Source of the DNA: Nocardiopsis sp. N85
GTDB lineage: Bacteria; Actinomycetota; Actinomycetes; Streptosporangiales; Streptosporangiaceae
NCBI RefSeq assembly: GCF_028882275.1
Contig: NZ_JARBUT010000008.1
Coordinates: 102,422 to 166,421 of the forward strand
Length of the DNA stretch: 64,000 nucleotides
Reading direction: 5' to 3'
Shown: piece after piece, positions 53,193-61,928 of the stretch
Numbering within the stretch: the first letter of the stretch is position 1
Layout: each line of letters starts with the position of its first letter
The notes under the pieces: model-generated
Told to the model about the DNA's origin: nothing
The model's database searches: none
The model's input: only the letters and a program-made list of their open reading frames with translations
Translations under genes and position numbers: made by a program

Positions 53193-55784
53193 TCACACCA
53201 GATCGAGCGCGATGTCCAGGGCGGGGCTGGAGTGGGTGAGGGCTCCGACCGCCAGGAGGTCGACCCCGGTGCGGGCCACGGCGGCGGCCACCTGCAGGGT
53301 CAGGCCGCCCGAGGACTCCAGACGGGCGCGCCCGGCGACGAGGGCGACGGCCTCGGTCAGCTCGTCGACGGTGAAGTTGTCGAGCAGGATCTCCTCGGCG
53401 CCGGCCGCCAACGCCTCCTCGATCTGGTCGATACGGTCGACCTCCACCTCCAGGGGGACGTCGGGGAAACGCTCCCGGACGGCGCGGACGGCGGCGCCGA
53501 CGCCCCCGGCGGCGACCACGTGGTTGTCCTTGATGAGCCCGGCGTCGCCCAGGCAGTAGCGGTGGTTGACCCCGCCACCGCAGCGCACGGCGTACTTCTC
53601 CAGGGCGCGCAGACCCGCGTGCGTCTTGCGGCTGTCACGGATACGGGCGCCGGTGCCGGCGACGGCGTCCACCCAGGCCCGGGTCGCGGTGGCGATTCCG
53701 GACAGGTGGGTGAGCAGATTGAGGGCGGTGCGCTCGGCGGTGAGCAGATCACGGGTGCGGGCGGTGACGGTCATGAGGACGTCGCCGCGTTTGACGGCGT
53801 CCCCGTCGACCGCCGACCTGGAGACGTCCAGGGCACCGTCACAGACCAGCCAGAACACGAGTTCGGCCAGGGGCAGTCCGCTGACGGTGCCGTCGGCCCG
53901 GGCCACGACATGGGCGGTGCGCACCTGATCGGCGGGGATGGTCGCGACGGTGGTGACGTCGAGGCCCGACCCACCGGTGAGGTCCTCGGCCAGCGCCCGG
54001 CGGACCAGGTCGACATGGCCCTCGTGCGGCGCGGTCCAGGGCAGGGTGAACTCGGCGCGGGTATCGGCCCTCGGGCCGCCCTCGGCGAGGGGGAAGGCGA
54101 TGGCGTCGAGTTCGGCGGTCAGGGCGGGGGGCAGGGAGGGGGTCCAGTTCTCATCGGTCGCCACGGGGGTGTCCCCTTCCAGTCGGACGATCACCGGGCG
54201 GATCCGCCACTCGGGACGGGGCTCGGCGTGGTCGGCGCGTTGATGGGCGCCGCGGCTCTCGGTGCGGTACGCCGCGGCGGCGGCCACGAGACGGGCCACC
54301 GTGAGCAGGTCGGCGGCCTCCCAGGAGGCCGTGTCGGGGGCCGGGCCGCTCTCGGTGTCGCCGAGGGCGTCGAGTTCGGCGACCAGGGTCCGCAGGCCCT
54401 CTCCGGTGCGCAGCACGCCGGCGTGGCGGGACATCAGGGTGCGCACCCGGGGGACGACGGACGGGTCGGGCAGCGCGGTCACCGTCGGGGCGGGCACGCC
54501 CTCGGCGGGCAGCGGTCGGGCCTCGGCCGCCAGTCGGGCGGCGATCCGGTCGGCGAACACCAGACCTTCGAGCAGCGAGTTGGAGGCCAGCCGGTTGGCG
54601 CCGTGCACGCCGGTGCGGGCGACCTCGCCGACGGCCCACAGACCGGGGACCCCGGTGCGGCCCTCGATGTCGACCTCCACCCCGCCCGAGGCGTAGTGGG
54701 CGGCGGGGGCGACGGGGATCGGCTCGTTCAGCGGGTCGATGCCGTGTTCGCGGCAGGAGGCGAGGATGGTCGGAAAGCGCGTCTCCCAGGTCTCCCGACC
54801 GAAGTGATGGGCCTCCAGGTACACGTGGTCGACGCCCTGCTCGGCCATGACGCGGGCGATGGTCCGCGCGACCACGTCGCGGGGGGCCAGGTCGGCGAGT
54901 TCGTGGACACCGGCCATGATCCGGTTTCCGGCGGCGTCCACCAGGTAGGCGCCCTCACCGCGCAGCGCCTCCGACACCAGTGGCTGACGACCGCGCGCGT
55001 CGGGACCGAGCCAGAGCACCGTGGGGTGGAACTGGATGAACTCCAGGTCGCGCAGACGGGCGCCGGCCCGGGCCGCCAGGGCCAGCCCGTCCCCGGTGGA
55101 GACCGGCGGGTTGGTGGTGGCCGCGAAGATCTGGCCCAGTCCACCGGTGGCCAGGACCACGGCCGGGGCCAGGACGGCGCCGACACCGTCGCGGGTGCCC
55201 TCGCCCATGACGTGCAGCGTGATGCCGCAGACCGCTCCGGTGGCGGGATCGTGCAGCGCGTCGAGGGCGACGGCGTGCTCGATGATCTCGATGCGCTCAT
55301 CGGCCAGGACCGCGGTGACGAGGGCGCGCTGGATCTCCGCGCCGGTGGCGTCGCCGCCGGCGTGGGCGACCCGATCGGCGCGGTGACCGCCCTCCCGGGT
55401 CAGGGCCAGTCCGCCGGCGGCGTCGCGGTCGAACTCCGCGCCCAGCGCGATGAGCCGGCGCAGGGCCTCGGGGCCCTCGGTGGCCAGGACGTGGACCGCG
55501 TACGGGTCGGAGAGTCCGGCGCCCGCCAGGTGGGTGTCGACCATGTGGGCGACGGGGTCGTCCCCGGGGGCCATGGCGGCGGCGATACCGCCCTGGGCGT
55601 AGGCGGTGGAACCCGTGGAGAGCCGGTCCTTGGTCACGAGCGCGACCCGCCCGTTCCCGGCGCGACGCAGGTGGCCGAGCGCGGTGCTCAGGCCGGCGAT
55701 GCCGGAACCGACGATGACGACGTCGGCGGTGACGGCCCAGCTCGGCGCGGGCGCGTCGAGCCGGGTCGGGGTGGCTGTGCTCAT
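53193..55784 (-). CDS. Fused L-aspartate oxidase / nicotinate-nucleotide diphosphorylase (NadB-NadC)
   Basis: One uninterrupted frame of 863 codons from an ATG at 55784 (GGAAGAG upstream) covers two enzymes of de novo NAD synthesis. Residues ~1-540 are NadB: FAD motif VVIVGSGIAGLSTALG, STGSTAYAQGGIAAAM, and RTGVHGANRLASNSLLEGLV. Residues ~541-863 are NadC: LTAERTALNLLTHLSGIA, RDSRKTHAGLRALEKYAVRC, HRYCLGDAGLIKDNH and the EVEVDRIDQIEEAL strand. NadB normally makes iminoaspartate, NadA makes quinolinate and NadC converts it to nicotinate mononucleotide. No stop codon separates them, yet a GTG with a strong ribosome-binding site at 54164 could also give free NadC. nadA is not adjacent. Follows panC by 28 nt. 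Confidence 0.88.
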   Translation of the reverse strand: MSTATPTRLDAPAPSWAVTADVVIVGSGIAGLSTALGHLRRAGNGRVALVTKDRLSTGSTAYAQGGIAAAMAPGDDPVAHMVDTHLAGAGLSDPYAVHVLATEGPEALRRLIALGAEFDRDAAGGLALTREGGHRADRVAHAGGDATGAEIQRALVTAVLADERIEIIEHAVALDALHDPATGAVCGITLHVMGEGTRDGVGAVLAPAVVLATGGLGQIFAATTNPPVSTGDGLALAARAGARLRDLEFIQFHPTVLWLGPDARGRQPLVSEALRGEGAYLVDAAGNRIMAGVHELADLAPRDVVARTIARVMAEQGVDHVYLEAHHFGRETWETRFPTILASCREHGIDPLNEPIPVAPAAHYASGGVEVDIEGRTGVPGLWAVGEVARTGVHGANRLASNSLLEGLVFADRIAARLAAEARPLPAEGVPAPTVTALPDPSVVPRVRTLMSRHAGVLRTGEGLRTLVAELDALGDTESGPAPDTASWEAADLLTVARLVAAAAAYRTESRGAHQRADHAEPRPEWRIRPVIVRLEGDTPVATDENWTPSLPPALTAELDAIAFPLAEGGPRADTRAEFTLPWTAPHEGHVDLVRRALAEDLTGGSGLDVTTVATIPADQVRTAHVVARADGTVSGLPLAELVFWLVCDGALDVSRSAVDGDAVKRGDVLMTVTARTRDLLTAERTALNLLTHLSGIATATRAWVDAVAGTGARIRDSRKTHAGLRALEKYAVRCGGGVNHRYCLGDAGLIKDNHVVAAGGVGAAVRAVRERFPDVPLEVEVDRIDQIEEALAAGAEEILLDNFTVDELTEAVALVAGRARLESSGGLTLQVAAAVARTGVDLLAVGALTHSSPALDIALDLV
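54162..54180 (-). promoter_or_regulatory. Internal ribosome-binding site and GTG at the NadB-NadC junction
   Basis: GGAAGGGGA (54172-54180) lies seven bases before an in-frame GTG (54162-54164), codon 541 of the fused frame. The product would be a 323-residue NadC, a normal length for actinobacteria (about 290-330). This would allow free NadC beside the fusion. Confidence 0.55.
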
Positions 55785-55812
55785 GGGGATCTCTTCCACA
55801 GGGTGCAGCGGC

Positions 55813-56682
55813 TCAGAAGACGATCGACGTGTTGTCGATGAGGCGGGTCGTGCCGACCCGGGCGGCGAGCGCGAGGATCGCGCCGCCGCGGTGATCGTCG
55901 GCGATCTCCGCGAAGGTGGCCGGGTCGATGAGGGCGAGGTAGTCGAGGTCGACCGGCGGGGTCCCCCCGGCCGCCTCCTCCAGCACGGCGGTCGCGGCGG
56001 TGCGGGCGGCGGCGGGTCCTCCGGCGGCCGCGTCGCGGGCCGCCGCGAGGGACCGGGAGAGGGACAGGGCGGCGGCGCGTTCCCCGGCGGAGAGGTAGAC
56101 GTTGCGGCTGGAGGAGGCGAGGCCGTCGGCGTCGCGCAGGATGGGCGCTCCCACGATCTCCACGGGGAGATCGAGGTCGGCGACCATGCGGCGGATGAGC
56201 GCGATCTGCTGGGCGTCCTTCTCCCCGAAGACCGCCAGGTCGGGGCGGACCAGGTGGAAGAGCTTGCCGACCACGGTGAGGACGCCGGTGAAGTGTCCGG
56301 GGCGGGAGGAGCCCTCCAGGCGTTCGCCCATGAGGCCGGCGTCGATGGTGACCACGGGACGGCCGGTCGGGTACATGGTCTCGGCCTCGGGAGCGAAGAC
56401 GACGTCGACGCCCTCGGCCGCACAGGCGGCGGTGTCGGCGGGCAGATCGCGCGGATAGCGGTCGAAGTCCTCGTTCGGACCGAACTGGAGGGGGTTGACG
56501 AAGACGCTGACCACCACGGTGTCGGCCGCCTCCCGAGCGATCCGCATGAGGCTGCGGTGGCCCTCGTGGAGGGCGCCCATCGTGGGGACGAGGGCGACGC
56601 GACCGGCGTCGGCGAGAGCGCGGCGCAGTTCGTCGGGCGTGCGCGCGACGACGGGCGCGGCGTGGGCGGTGGGTGCGCTCAT
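55813..56682 (-). CDS. panC: Pantoate-beta-alanine ligase (pantothenate synthetase)
   Basis: Joins pantoate and beta-alanine using ATP. 289 residues from an ATG at 56682 (CAGGGAA upstream). Nucleotidyl-transferase motifs: [20 protein letters not shown] (HIGH-like), [40 protein letters not shown] and the KMSKS-like [12 protein letters not shown]. It lies between the DUF2520 gene (68-nt gap) and nadBC. The frame upstream of 56682 is shadow. Confidence 0.95.
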   Translation of the reverse strand: MSAPTAHAAPVVARTPDELRRALADAGRVALVPTMGALHEGHRSLMRIAREAADTVVVSVFVNPLQFGPNEDFDRYPRDLPADTAACAAEGVDVVFAPEAETMYPTGRPVVTIDAGLMGERLEGSSRPGHFTGVLTVVGKLFHLVRPDLAVFGEKDAQQIALIRRMVADLDLPVEIVGAPILRDADGLASSSRNVYLSAGERAAALSLSRSLAAARDAAAGGPAAARTAATAVLEEAAGGTPPVDLDYLALIDPATFAEIADDHRGGAILALAARVGTTRLIDNTSIVF

Positions 56683-56750
56683 GGAGGTTCCCTGGGATGT
56701 CCGTGACGTGTCGGTGGTGGATCGCCGGGCCGATGGGCCGCGGGTGGTGT

Positions 56751-57635
56751 TCAGCGGCGCAGGACGTCGAGGAGTCGTTCGGCGTCCTCGGGCTTGAGCA
56801 TCCCGGCGGTGAGGGCCAGGTCGGCGGTGAGCCGGGCCAGTTCGATGTAGGCGGTGACGCTCTCGGGGGCGTGCGCGCGCAGCTGTTCGATGTGCCCGGA
56901 GACGGTGCCGGCGTCGCCGCGCAGGACGGGTCCGCTGAGTCCGTGGATGCCGAGGCGCAGGGCGTTGTCCAGGGAGGCGCTCAGGAGGGGGGCGAGCATC
57001 CGTCCGGGTTCGGGGACCCCGGCGGCGGAGAGCAGGGCCGCGCTGTCGGCGACGAGGGTGACGAGGTGGTTGGCGCCGCCGGCCAGGGCCACATGGTAGA
57101 GCGTGCGCTTGTCCTCGGCGATCCAGACGGGTTCGGCGCCCATCTCGACGACCAGGGCCTCGGCGATGGGTCGCAGCGCGTCGGGGGCGGTGACCCCGAA
57201 CGCGCAGTTGGCCAGTCGGTCGATGTCCTCGTCTCGACCGGTGAAGGTCATCGCGGGGTGCAGGGCCAGCGGCAGGGCCCCGGCCGCGGTGGCGGGGGCC
57301 AGGACGCCGTACCCGTGGGCGCCGCTGGCGTGGGCGAGGAGTTTGCCGCGCAGGTCGACGCCGGTGCCGGCGAGGCCTTCGGCGAGCTCGGCGAGGGCGT
57401 CGTCGGGGACCGTGAGCAGAACGAGGTCGGCGGCCTCGACCACACGGGCGGGTTCGAGGAGGCGTGCGGTGGGGAGCCGGTCGGCGACGCGCTCCTTGGA
57501 GGCCTCGGAGACGGCCGAGGCGGCGACGACCTTGTGACCGGCGCGACCGAGCGCGCCTCCCAGGACGGATCCGACGCGTCCGGGCCCGATGACGCCGACC
57601 CGCAACCGGGCCGGCCGCCCCTGCGTGGTCTCCAT
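56751..57635 (-). CDS. Rossmann-like / DUF2520 domain protein
   Basis: 294 residues from an ATG at 57635 with GAGGGGG upstream. The N-terminal Rossmann domain ([20 protein letters not shown], then [20 protein letters not shown]) is followed by a C-terminal helical DUF2520 domain ([40 protein letters not shown]). The architecture is like ProC or 6PGDH, so an NAD(P)-dependent reductase is likely. It is commonly upstream of panC in actinobacteria; a link to pantoate supply (ketopantoate reduction) is a guess from context. Confidence 0.85.
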   Translation of the reverse strand: METTQGRPARLRVGVIGPGRVGSVLGGALGRAGHKVVAASAVSEASKERVADRLPTARLLEPARVVEAADLVLLTVPDDALAELAEGLAGTGVDLRGKLLAHASGAHGYGVLAPATAAGALPLALHPAMTFTGRDEDIDRLANCAFGVTAPDALRPIAEALVVEMGAEPVWIAEDKRTLYHVALAGGANHLVTLVADSAALLSAAGVPEPGRMLAPLLSASLDNALRLGIHGLSGPVLRGDAGTVSGHIEQLRAHAPESVTAYIELARLTADLALTAGMLKPEDAERLLDVLRR

Positions 57636-57797
57636 GCCGATGCCCCCTCGTGATGAGTGCGTCCGGTCCTCCCGTGACGCCTGAGCACACGATAGTCCTC
57701 CCCCGTCGCCGACCCGGCGCCCCGCCCCTGGTCGGGGGCGGGGGGTGGGACACGGACGGGGGCGGACCCGCCGGGCCCGCCCCCCGGGCACGCGAAA

Positions 57798-57829
57798 GGG
57801 CGCCGCCCCGTCGTCACGGAGCGGCGCCC
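57798..57829. terminator. Chaplin gene terminator
   Basis: A 9-bp perfect outer stem GGGCGCCGC/GCGGCGCCC and an inner CCGT/ACGG with a CGTC loop, 90 nt past the chaplin stop. On the minus strand TTTCGCG follows. Confidence 0.75.
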
Positions 57830-57918
57830 GATGCGAAAGTCCCCTCGACCCCTCGGTCGGCACGGTCGGGACGTCTCCGACCGGAACACCCCCGACCGCC
57901 AGGGTCGGATCGCGGCGT

Positions 57919-58161
57919 CTACCAGTTCTTGACGCTGGCGCCGGAGTCCACGCAGTTGGCGCCGGCCACGCCCAGAATGGCGATGGCGTTGCCGCAGACG
58001 TTGATCGGCACATCCAGGTCGGCGACCAGCTGGTTGCCACCGAGGATGCTGCCGTTGCCAGAGGTGAAGACGTTGCTGTTGGCCATGGCCGGAGCGCCGG
58101 TGAACAGAACGCCCGCGGCGGCGGCGACGATGGCACTGGCGGCGAAAGCCTTCTTCAGCAT
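57919..58161 (-). CDS. Short chaplin (hydrophobic aerial-hypha surface protein)
   Basis: 80 residues from an ATG at 58161 with GGGAGAA upstream; longer frames lack a signal peptide. The signal peptide MLKKAFAASAIVAAAAGVLF is cleaved near AMA-NS. The mature ~53 residues form one chaplin domain: NGSILGGNQLVADLDVPINV, CGNAIAILGVAGANC with the usual Cys pair, and a short SGASVKNW end. Secreted chaplins self-assemble into amyloid-like films that let hyphae leave water. The short form has no sortase signal. It has its own terminator and an unusually elaborate 244-bp upstream region. Confidence 0.9.
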   Translation of the reverse strand: MLKKAFAASAIVAAAAGVLFTGAPAMANSNVFTSGNGSILGGNQLVADLDVPINVCGNAIAILGVAGANCVDSGASVKNW

Positions 58162-58232
58162 GTGTTTTCTCCCGTCGGACCGAGCGGCGGGGGCGCCGAT
58201 CGGTCGATAACGTTGACCATGTGTATAAGCAC

Positions 58233-58391
58233 GAACACTCAACGTGTTCAGTCACCATTTAGCCATACTCGACCACCGTTAGGGGCCAGAACACGCGGGC
58301 GTGTTGCAGCCGTGAGCTGGAAAAACAACCCCTAGTGAGCATCCATGTCGGATATGTGAGCCATTAGTGGCAGCAATTTCGACCCCTAATG
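58233..58391. promoter_or_regulatory. Motif cluster in the chaplin upstream region
   Basis: Inverted repeats GAACAC-n5-GTGTTC (58233-58249) and AACACGC-GG-GCGTGTT (58290-58305). Four related elements on the minus strand: CCCCTAACGG (58276-58285), CACTAGGGG (58329-58337), CCACTAATGG (58361-58370) and CATTAGGGG (58383-58391). The last three start points are about 22 and 33 bp apart, near whole helical turns. A possible -10 TTATAC lies at 58224-58229 on the minus strand. Confidence 0.4.
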
Positions 58392-58405
58392 TGATGCACA
58401 CCACA

Positions 58406-59905
58406 TCAGACTTCTCCGGGGGTGTCGGACCGGCTCATCGTCGCCCGTGTCGCCCAGCGCTCCGGTCCCGCGGCGGTCACCCGCGCCCGCCTGCCGAGGT
58501 CGATCATCTCGTCCACCAGGCGCCGCGCCTCGGCCACCTCGCGGCCTTCCGCCCTGGCCCGGACCGGCCCCGGCGGGACCGCCACGCCCACCGTCGCCCG
58601 TCCGGTGAAACGGGCCAGCGGGCCGGCGGTCAGCCGCAGGGCCTGCACCCGTTCCATCGGAACGACCTCCGTCGAGCGGCAGAACAGCCCCGAGACGGTG
58701 ACGAAGAGGTGCTCGTCCACGCCCACCAGCGAACGCGAGCCCTCCCGACCGGGCACCAGCGGCACGTACGCCACCTCGCTCTCCGGGAACAACTCGTTGA
58801 CCAGGGCGTAGGCACGGCGCCGCGGCGCGACCGGCAGCAGCGCAGCCGAAGCGCCCTGGCGGGCACCCGCGTAACCGGCCACGGTCGCCTCCACCCTGGC
58901 CACGCCCAGCGCCCGCCACAGCAGCGGCTCCACCACCCGTACCGCCTGCACCCGGCCCGGAGGGACGGTCTGCATCCGCCGCTGGAACATCCCGTAGCGC
59001 AGCCGCAGCCCGTCCGAGGAGATCGAGGCGTAGTAATCGGTGTACCGGGCCAGCGGCCCCCAGAAGGAGCCGAGCAGGCCCAGCGTGAGCGGCACGAGCG
59101 CGCCCAGCACCCCGAGTTCGGTGAACATCACCCCTGCGGTGGCCAGCGCGGCCAGCGCGATGGAGGCCAGCAGCACCGGGACTCGGAAGGTGAGCGCACC
59201 CAGCAGGAGCAGGAACGGCAATCGGTAGAAGGGCCACTCGGGGGCCTCCGGGGCCCGCCCGGGCAGTCCGGCGGCGTGCGCCAGGACCGCGACGCGCATC
59301 CGTTCGGCGACGTCGCGGCTCAGGTAGGTCAACCGGACCGCGCTGTTGTCGCCGCCCGCGAGCTCGATGCGCAGCTCGGCCAGCCCGAACACCTGGCCCA
59401 CCAACGGTCGGATCACGTCGACGGCCTGGAGGCGGCTCAGCGGGATCTCCCGCGAGCCGCGCATCAACAGTCCGCTGTGCACCACCAGATGGTCCTCCCG
59501 AAGCCCGAAACTGCCGTACCACCAGGCGGGCAGGGCGTAGGCCAGCGAGCCGAACACGACGGCGAAGGTCAGCATGACGACCCACGCCACACCGAAGGAC
59601 GTGAGGATCGGGCCGACCAGGGCGACGAAGGCGAGCGTCGCCGCGAGGACCCGGAACGGCACCATCAGCCAGTGCGCCCGGAACACCCCGGTGGTGACGT
59701 CCTCCTCGGGGCGGCGCGGGATCGGCGGCTGCCGCTGCCACATCGTCGGGGGCAGCATCACCGGCGGCCCGTAGCCGGGGGTCATCGGTGGCGGGTACGG
59801 ACCCCGCGCCGGTCCGGGTGGCGGATGGGGCACGGGGCCCGCCCCGGGGGCGTGCGCGGGCGGGGGTCCGGGCGGAGGGAGGCGGGGACGATCGTGTTCG
59901 CGCAT
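58406..59905 (-). CDS. Bacterial PH-domain membrane protein, YdbT-like
   Basis: 499 residues, ATG at 59905. A Pro-rich N-terminus (~75 residues) is followed by paired helices (PFRVLAATLAFVALVGPILT) and the first bPH2 domain (HLVVHSGLLMRGSREIPLSR, LQAVDVIRPLVGQVFGLAEL), a second pair of helices, then two further bPH2 repeats (RYGMFQRRMQTVPPGRVQAV and FCRSTEVVPMERVQALRLTA). Three PH units match YdbT of Bacillus. The role is unclear; YdbS/YdbT have been linked to tolerance of bacteriocins. The start is adjacent to the stop of the small PH gene. Confidence 0.85.
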   Translation of the reverse strand: MREHDRPRLPPPGPPPAHAPGAGPVPHPPPGPARGPYPPPMTPGYGPPVMLPPTMWQRQPPIPRRPEEDVTTGVFRAHWLMVPFRVLAATLAFVALVGPILTSFGVAWVVMLTFAVVFGSLAYALPAWWYGSFGLREDHLVVHSGLLMRGSREIPLSRLQAVDVIRPLVGQVFGLAELRIELAGGDNSAVRLTYLSRDVAERMRVAVLAHAAGLPGRAPEAPEWPFYRLPFLLLLGALTFRVPVLLASIALAALATAGVMFTELGVLGALVPLTLGLLGSFWGPLARYTDYYASISSDGLRLRYGMFQRRMQTVPPGRVQAVRVVEPLLWRALGVARVEATVAGYAGARQGASAALLPVAPRRRAYALVNELFPESEVAYVPLVPGREGSRSLVGVDEHLFVTVSGLFCRSTEVVPMERVQALRLTAGPLARFTGRATVGVAVPPGPVRARAEGREVAEARRLVDEMIDLGRRARVTAAGPERWATRATMSRSDTPGEV

Positions 59906-60478
59906 CTACAACCCCGTGGAGAAGGTCTCGCTGCGGGCGGCCAGACTGTCGCGCAGGGCGACGGCCTCCATCAACGGCAGGCCGACCACGCGGGTGTCGG
60001 CCGTACTGGCGGCGGTGCGCACCCGCACCGTGGCGATGCCCAACGCCTGTTCGAGGAGGTCGGCCGTGGTGTCCACCACCTGCATGCGCCCGTAGGGGAC
60101 GACCACCAACTGCCGGATCAGCACCCCGTAGGTCAGGTACAGCTCCGCCGGCCCCTCGACGTACCCCCAGGACCGTCGGAACCGACCGGCCAGGATCCAG
60201 CCGCCGACGAACACGATGAGGGCCGCCACGGCCCAGACCGCGGCCCAGAGCCGATCCGCCCACAGGAACAGGAGCAGCACGCCCGCCAGTCCCGAGGACA
60301 GGCACAGGGCCCCGACGATCAGCCTGCGGTACCAGGCCAGGGCCGGGGACACCCGATGCCACTCCAGGCCCTCGGGCGCGGCGAAGGCCGCGTCGAGCGG
60401 ACGCCCCCGCGACGGGGGCGGCGGGGTCGGCGGGGTCGGCGACGGTGTCGATTCGCTGGTGTCCACGGGCCCAGTCAA
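59906..60478 (-). CDS. Bacterial PH-domain membrane protein, YdbS-like
   Basis: 190 residues, start at 60478. A Pro/Thr-rich N-terminus, two helices (RLIVGALCLSSGLAGVLLLF and LWAAVWAVAALIVFVGGWIL) and a single bPH2 domain (LYLTYGVLIRQLVVVPYGRM, QVVDTTADLLEQALGIATVR). The next codon after its stop begins the YdbT-like gene, so both are co-translated and probably form one membrane complex. Confidence 0.85.
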   Translation of the reverse strand: MTGPVDTSESTPSPTPPTPPPPSRGRPLDAAFAAPEGLEWHRVSPALAWYRRLIVGALCLSSGLAGVLLLFLWADRLWAAVWAVAALIVFVGGWILAGRFRRSWGYVEGPAELYLTYGVLIRQLVVVPYGRMQVVDTTADLLEQALGIATVRVRTAASTADTRVVGLPLMEAVALRDSLAARSETFSTGL

Positions 60479-60520
60479 CCATCCGACGCCGGTCCCCGTC
60501 CGAAGGCGGTCCGGGAGCGG

Positions 60521-61009
60521 TCAGACCGCCTCGGGGCGGTCGTCGTCGCGGTCCTCGTCATCGGGCACCCGGCAGGCGTACTCCAGGTACAGCCCGGCCA
60601 CCACCAACACGCCGGCGGCCAGCGCCGTTCCCAGGGCCGTCAGGAACACCTCGCGATGCACCGGCAGTCCCAGGTTCTCCACGACCATCACCGCGACGCC
60701 CGCGAAGAAGCCGCCGAACAGCGAGGCGGCCAGCACGCTCGCCTTGGCCAGGGCGACCAGGCGGGCCGCGCTGAGCGGCGGGATGGGTTCCGTGCCGGGC
60801 GCACGCCGGATCCGACGACGGGTCCGCCCGGCGGTGAAGCCCTCCGCGAGGGCGAGCAACAGCAGGGTCGGGATCGCCGTCCACGGCATCGGTGGCAGTC
60901 CGGGCAGCACCGTGGTGAAGAGCGCCCCGAGGAGCGCGCCGGCGATCGCGAGCAGTGTCGGCGTCCGCCACCCGGTGGGGTGCAGCCGCCGTTCCTCCTC
61001 CTCGGTCAT
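60521..61009 (-). CDS. DUF3180 family membrane protein
   Basis: 162 residues from an ATG at 61009 overlapping the folK stop by 4 nt. Four hydrophobic helices (PTLLAIAGALLGALFTTVLP, WTAIPTLLLLALAEGFTAGR, VALAKASVLAASLFGGFFAG, TALGTALAAGVLVVAGLYLE) with the basic loop TRRRIRRAPGTEPIPPLSAA between the second and third. The C-terminus is acidic. DUF3180 genes regularly end the folate operon in actinobacteria. Function unknown. Confidence 0.85.
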   Translation of the reverse strand: MTEEEERRLHPTGWRTPTLLAIAGALLGALFTTVLPGLPPMPWTAIPTLLLLALAEGFTAGRTRRRIRRAPGTEPIPPLSAARLVALAKASVLAASLFGGFFAGVAVMVVENLGLPVHREVFLTALGTALAAGVLVVAGLYLEYACRVPDDEDRDDDRPEAV

Positions 61010-61539
61010 GGACTCCCCCCGGGCGGGCTCAGCCGCAGATCCTCCCGCAGGTGCGGTTCCTGTTCTTCCTCCGGCTCCTCGGCGATGACGGCCGCCAGCA
61101 GGTCGGCGACCGCCCCCCGTCCCGGCAGGTGCGCCGTGGGGTCGACGTCCAGCCACGGACGCAGCACGAACGCCCGCAGGTGGGCGCGCGGATGCGGCAG
61201 GGTCAACCGGGGGTCGTCGGAGCGCGTGTCCCCGAACGCGATGACGTCCACGTCCAGGGTGCGCGGCCCCCACCGGACCTCCCGGACCCGACCGAAGGCC
61301 CGTTCCGCCGCCTGCGCGCGCTCCAGCAGCTCCTCCGGGGTCCCCTCGGTCTCCACGACCACGATCGCGTTGAGGTAGGCGCCCTGGTCCGGGCCGCCCA
61401 CCGGAGCGGTCTCGTACACCGGTGACAGCGCGACCGGGGCTGGCGCGCCCTCTCCGGTCAGCAGGGCGTCCACGCCGCCCTGGAGGGTCGCCCACCGGTC
61501 GCCGAGGTTGGATCCCAGGGCCAGCACCGCGCGCGTCAC
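61006..61539 (-). CDS. folK: 6-hydroxymethyl-7,8-dihydropterin pyrophosphokinase
   Basis: Pyrophosphorylates the pterin before coupling to p-aminobenzoate. 177 residues from a GTG at 61539 overlapping the folB stop. Motifs: VLALGSNLGDRWATLQGGVD (N-terminus), SPVYETAPVGGPDQGAYLNA (pterin loop) and the signature RWGPRTLDVDVIAFGD with ATP/Mg-binding Asp residues, then HPRAHLRAFVLRP. Translationally coupled to folB and the DUF3180 gene. Confidence 0.94.
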   Translation of the reverse strand: MTRAVLALGSNLGDRWATLQGGVDALLTGEGAPAPVALSPVYETAPVGGPDQGAYLNAIVVVETEGTPEELLERAQAAERAFGRVREVRWGPRTLDVDVIAFGDTRSDDPRLTLPHPRAHLRAFVLRPWLDVDPTAHLPGRGAVADLLAAVIAEEPEEEQEPHLREDLRLSPPGGSP

Positions 61540-61928
61540 GGCGCACCTCCGATCGCCACGTGCCCGGGCACGGCACCGCGCACGACGGTCACCGCCACGT
61601 CCGCGAACTCGTGCTCGATGGGCGCGGACGGCTTGTGCACGGTCACCTCCACCCCCTTCACCAGGGGGTCCGCCAGACACTCGGCGGCCAACCGCTCGGC
61701 CAGGGTCTCGATGAGGTCCACGGGCTCCCCGGTGACGATCGCGACCAGCCGGTCCGCCAACAGCCCGTAGTGGACGGTGTCCGCCACGTCGTCGGAGGCC
61801 GCCGCGGGCGACAGGTCCAAGAACAGGGCCGCGTCGACGACGAAGTCCTGCCCTTCTCGGCGCTCGAAGTCGAACACCCCGTGGTACCCGCGTGCCCGCA
61901 GCCCGCGCAGAACGATGCGGTCGGTCAT
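61536..61928 (-). CDS. folB: Dihydroneopterin aldolase
   Basis: Converts dihydroneopterin to 6-hydroxymethyl-dihydropterin. 130 residues from an ATG at 61928 overlapping the NTF2-like stop. Family motifs: IVLRGLRARGYHGVFDFERR with catalytic Tyr/Glu region, TVHYGLLADRLVAIVTGEPV, DLIETLAERLA and the catalytic Lys in VEVTVHKPSAPI. The length is normal. Confidence 0.94.
   Translation of the reverse strand: MTDRIVLRGLRARGYHGVFDFERREGQDFVVDAALFLDLSPAAASDDVADTVHYGLLADRLVAIVTGEPVDLIETLAERLAAECLADPLVKGVEVTVHKPSAPIEHEFADVAVTVVRGAVPGHVAIGGAP

Noticed and set aside
55813..57753. 646-codon frame including panC
   Set aside because: The N-terminal 357 codons are antisense-like Arg/Pro shadow of the DUF2520 gene; PanC begins at 56682.
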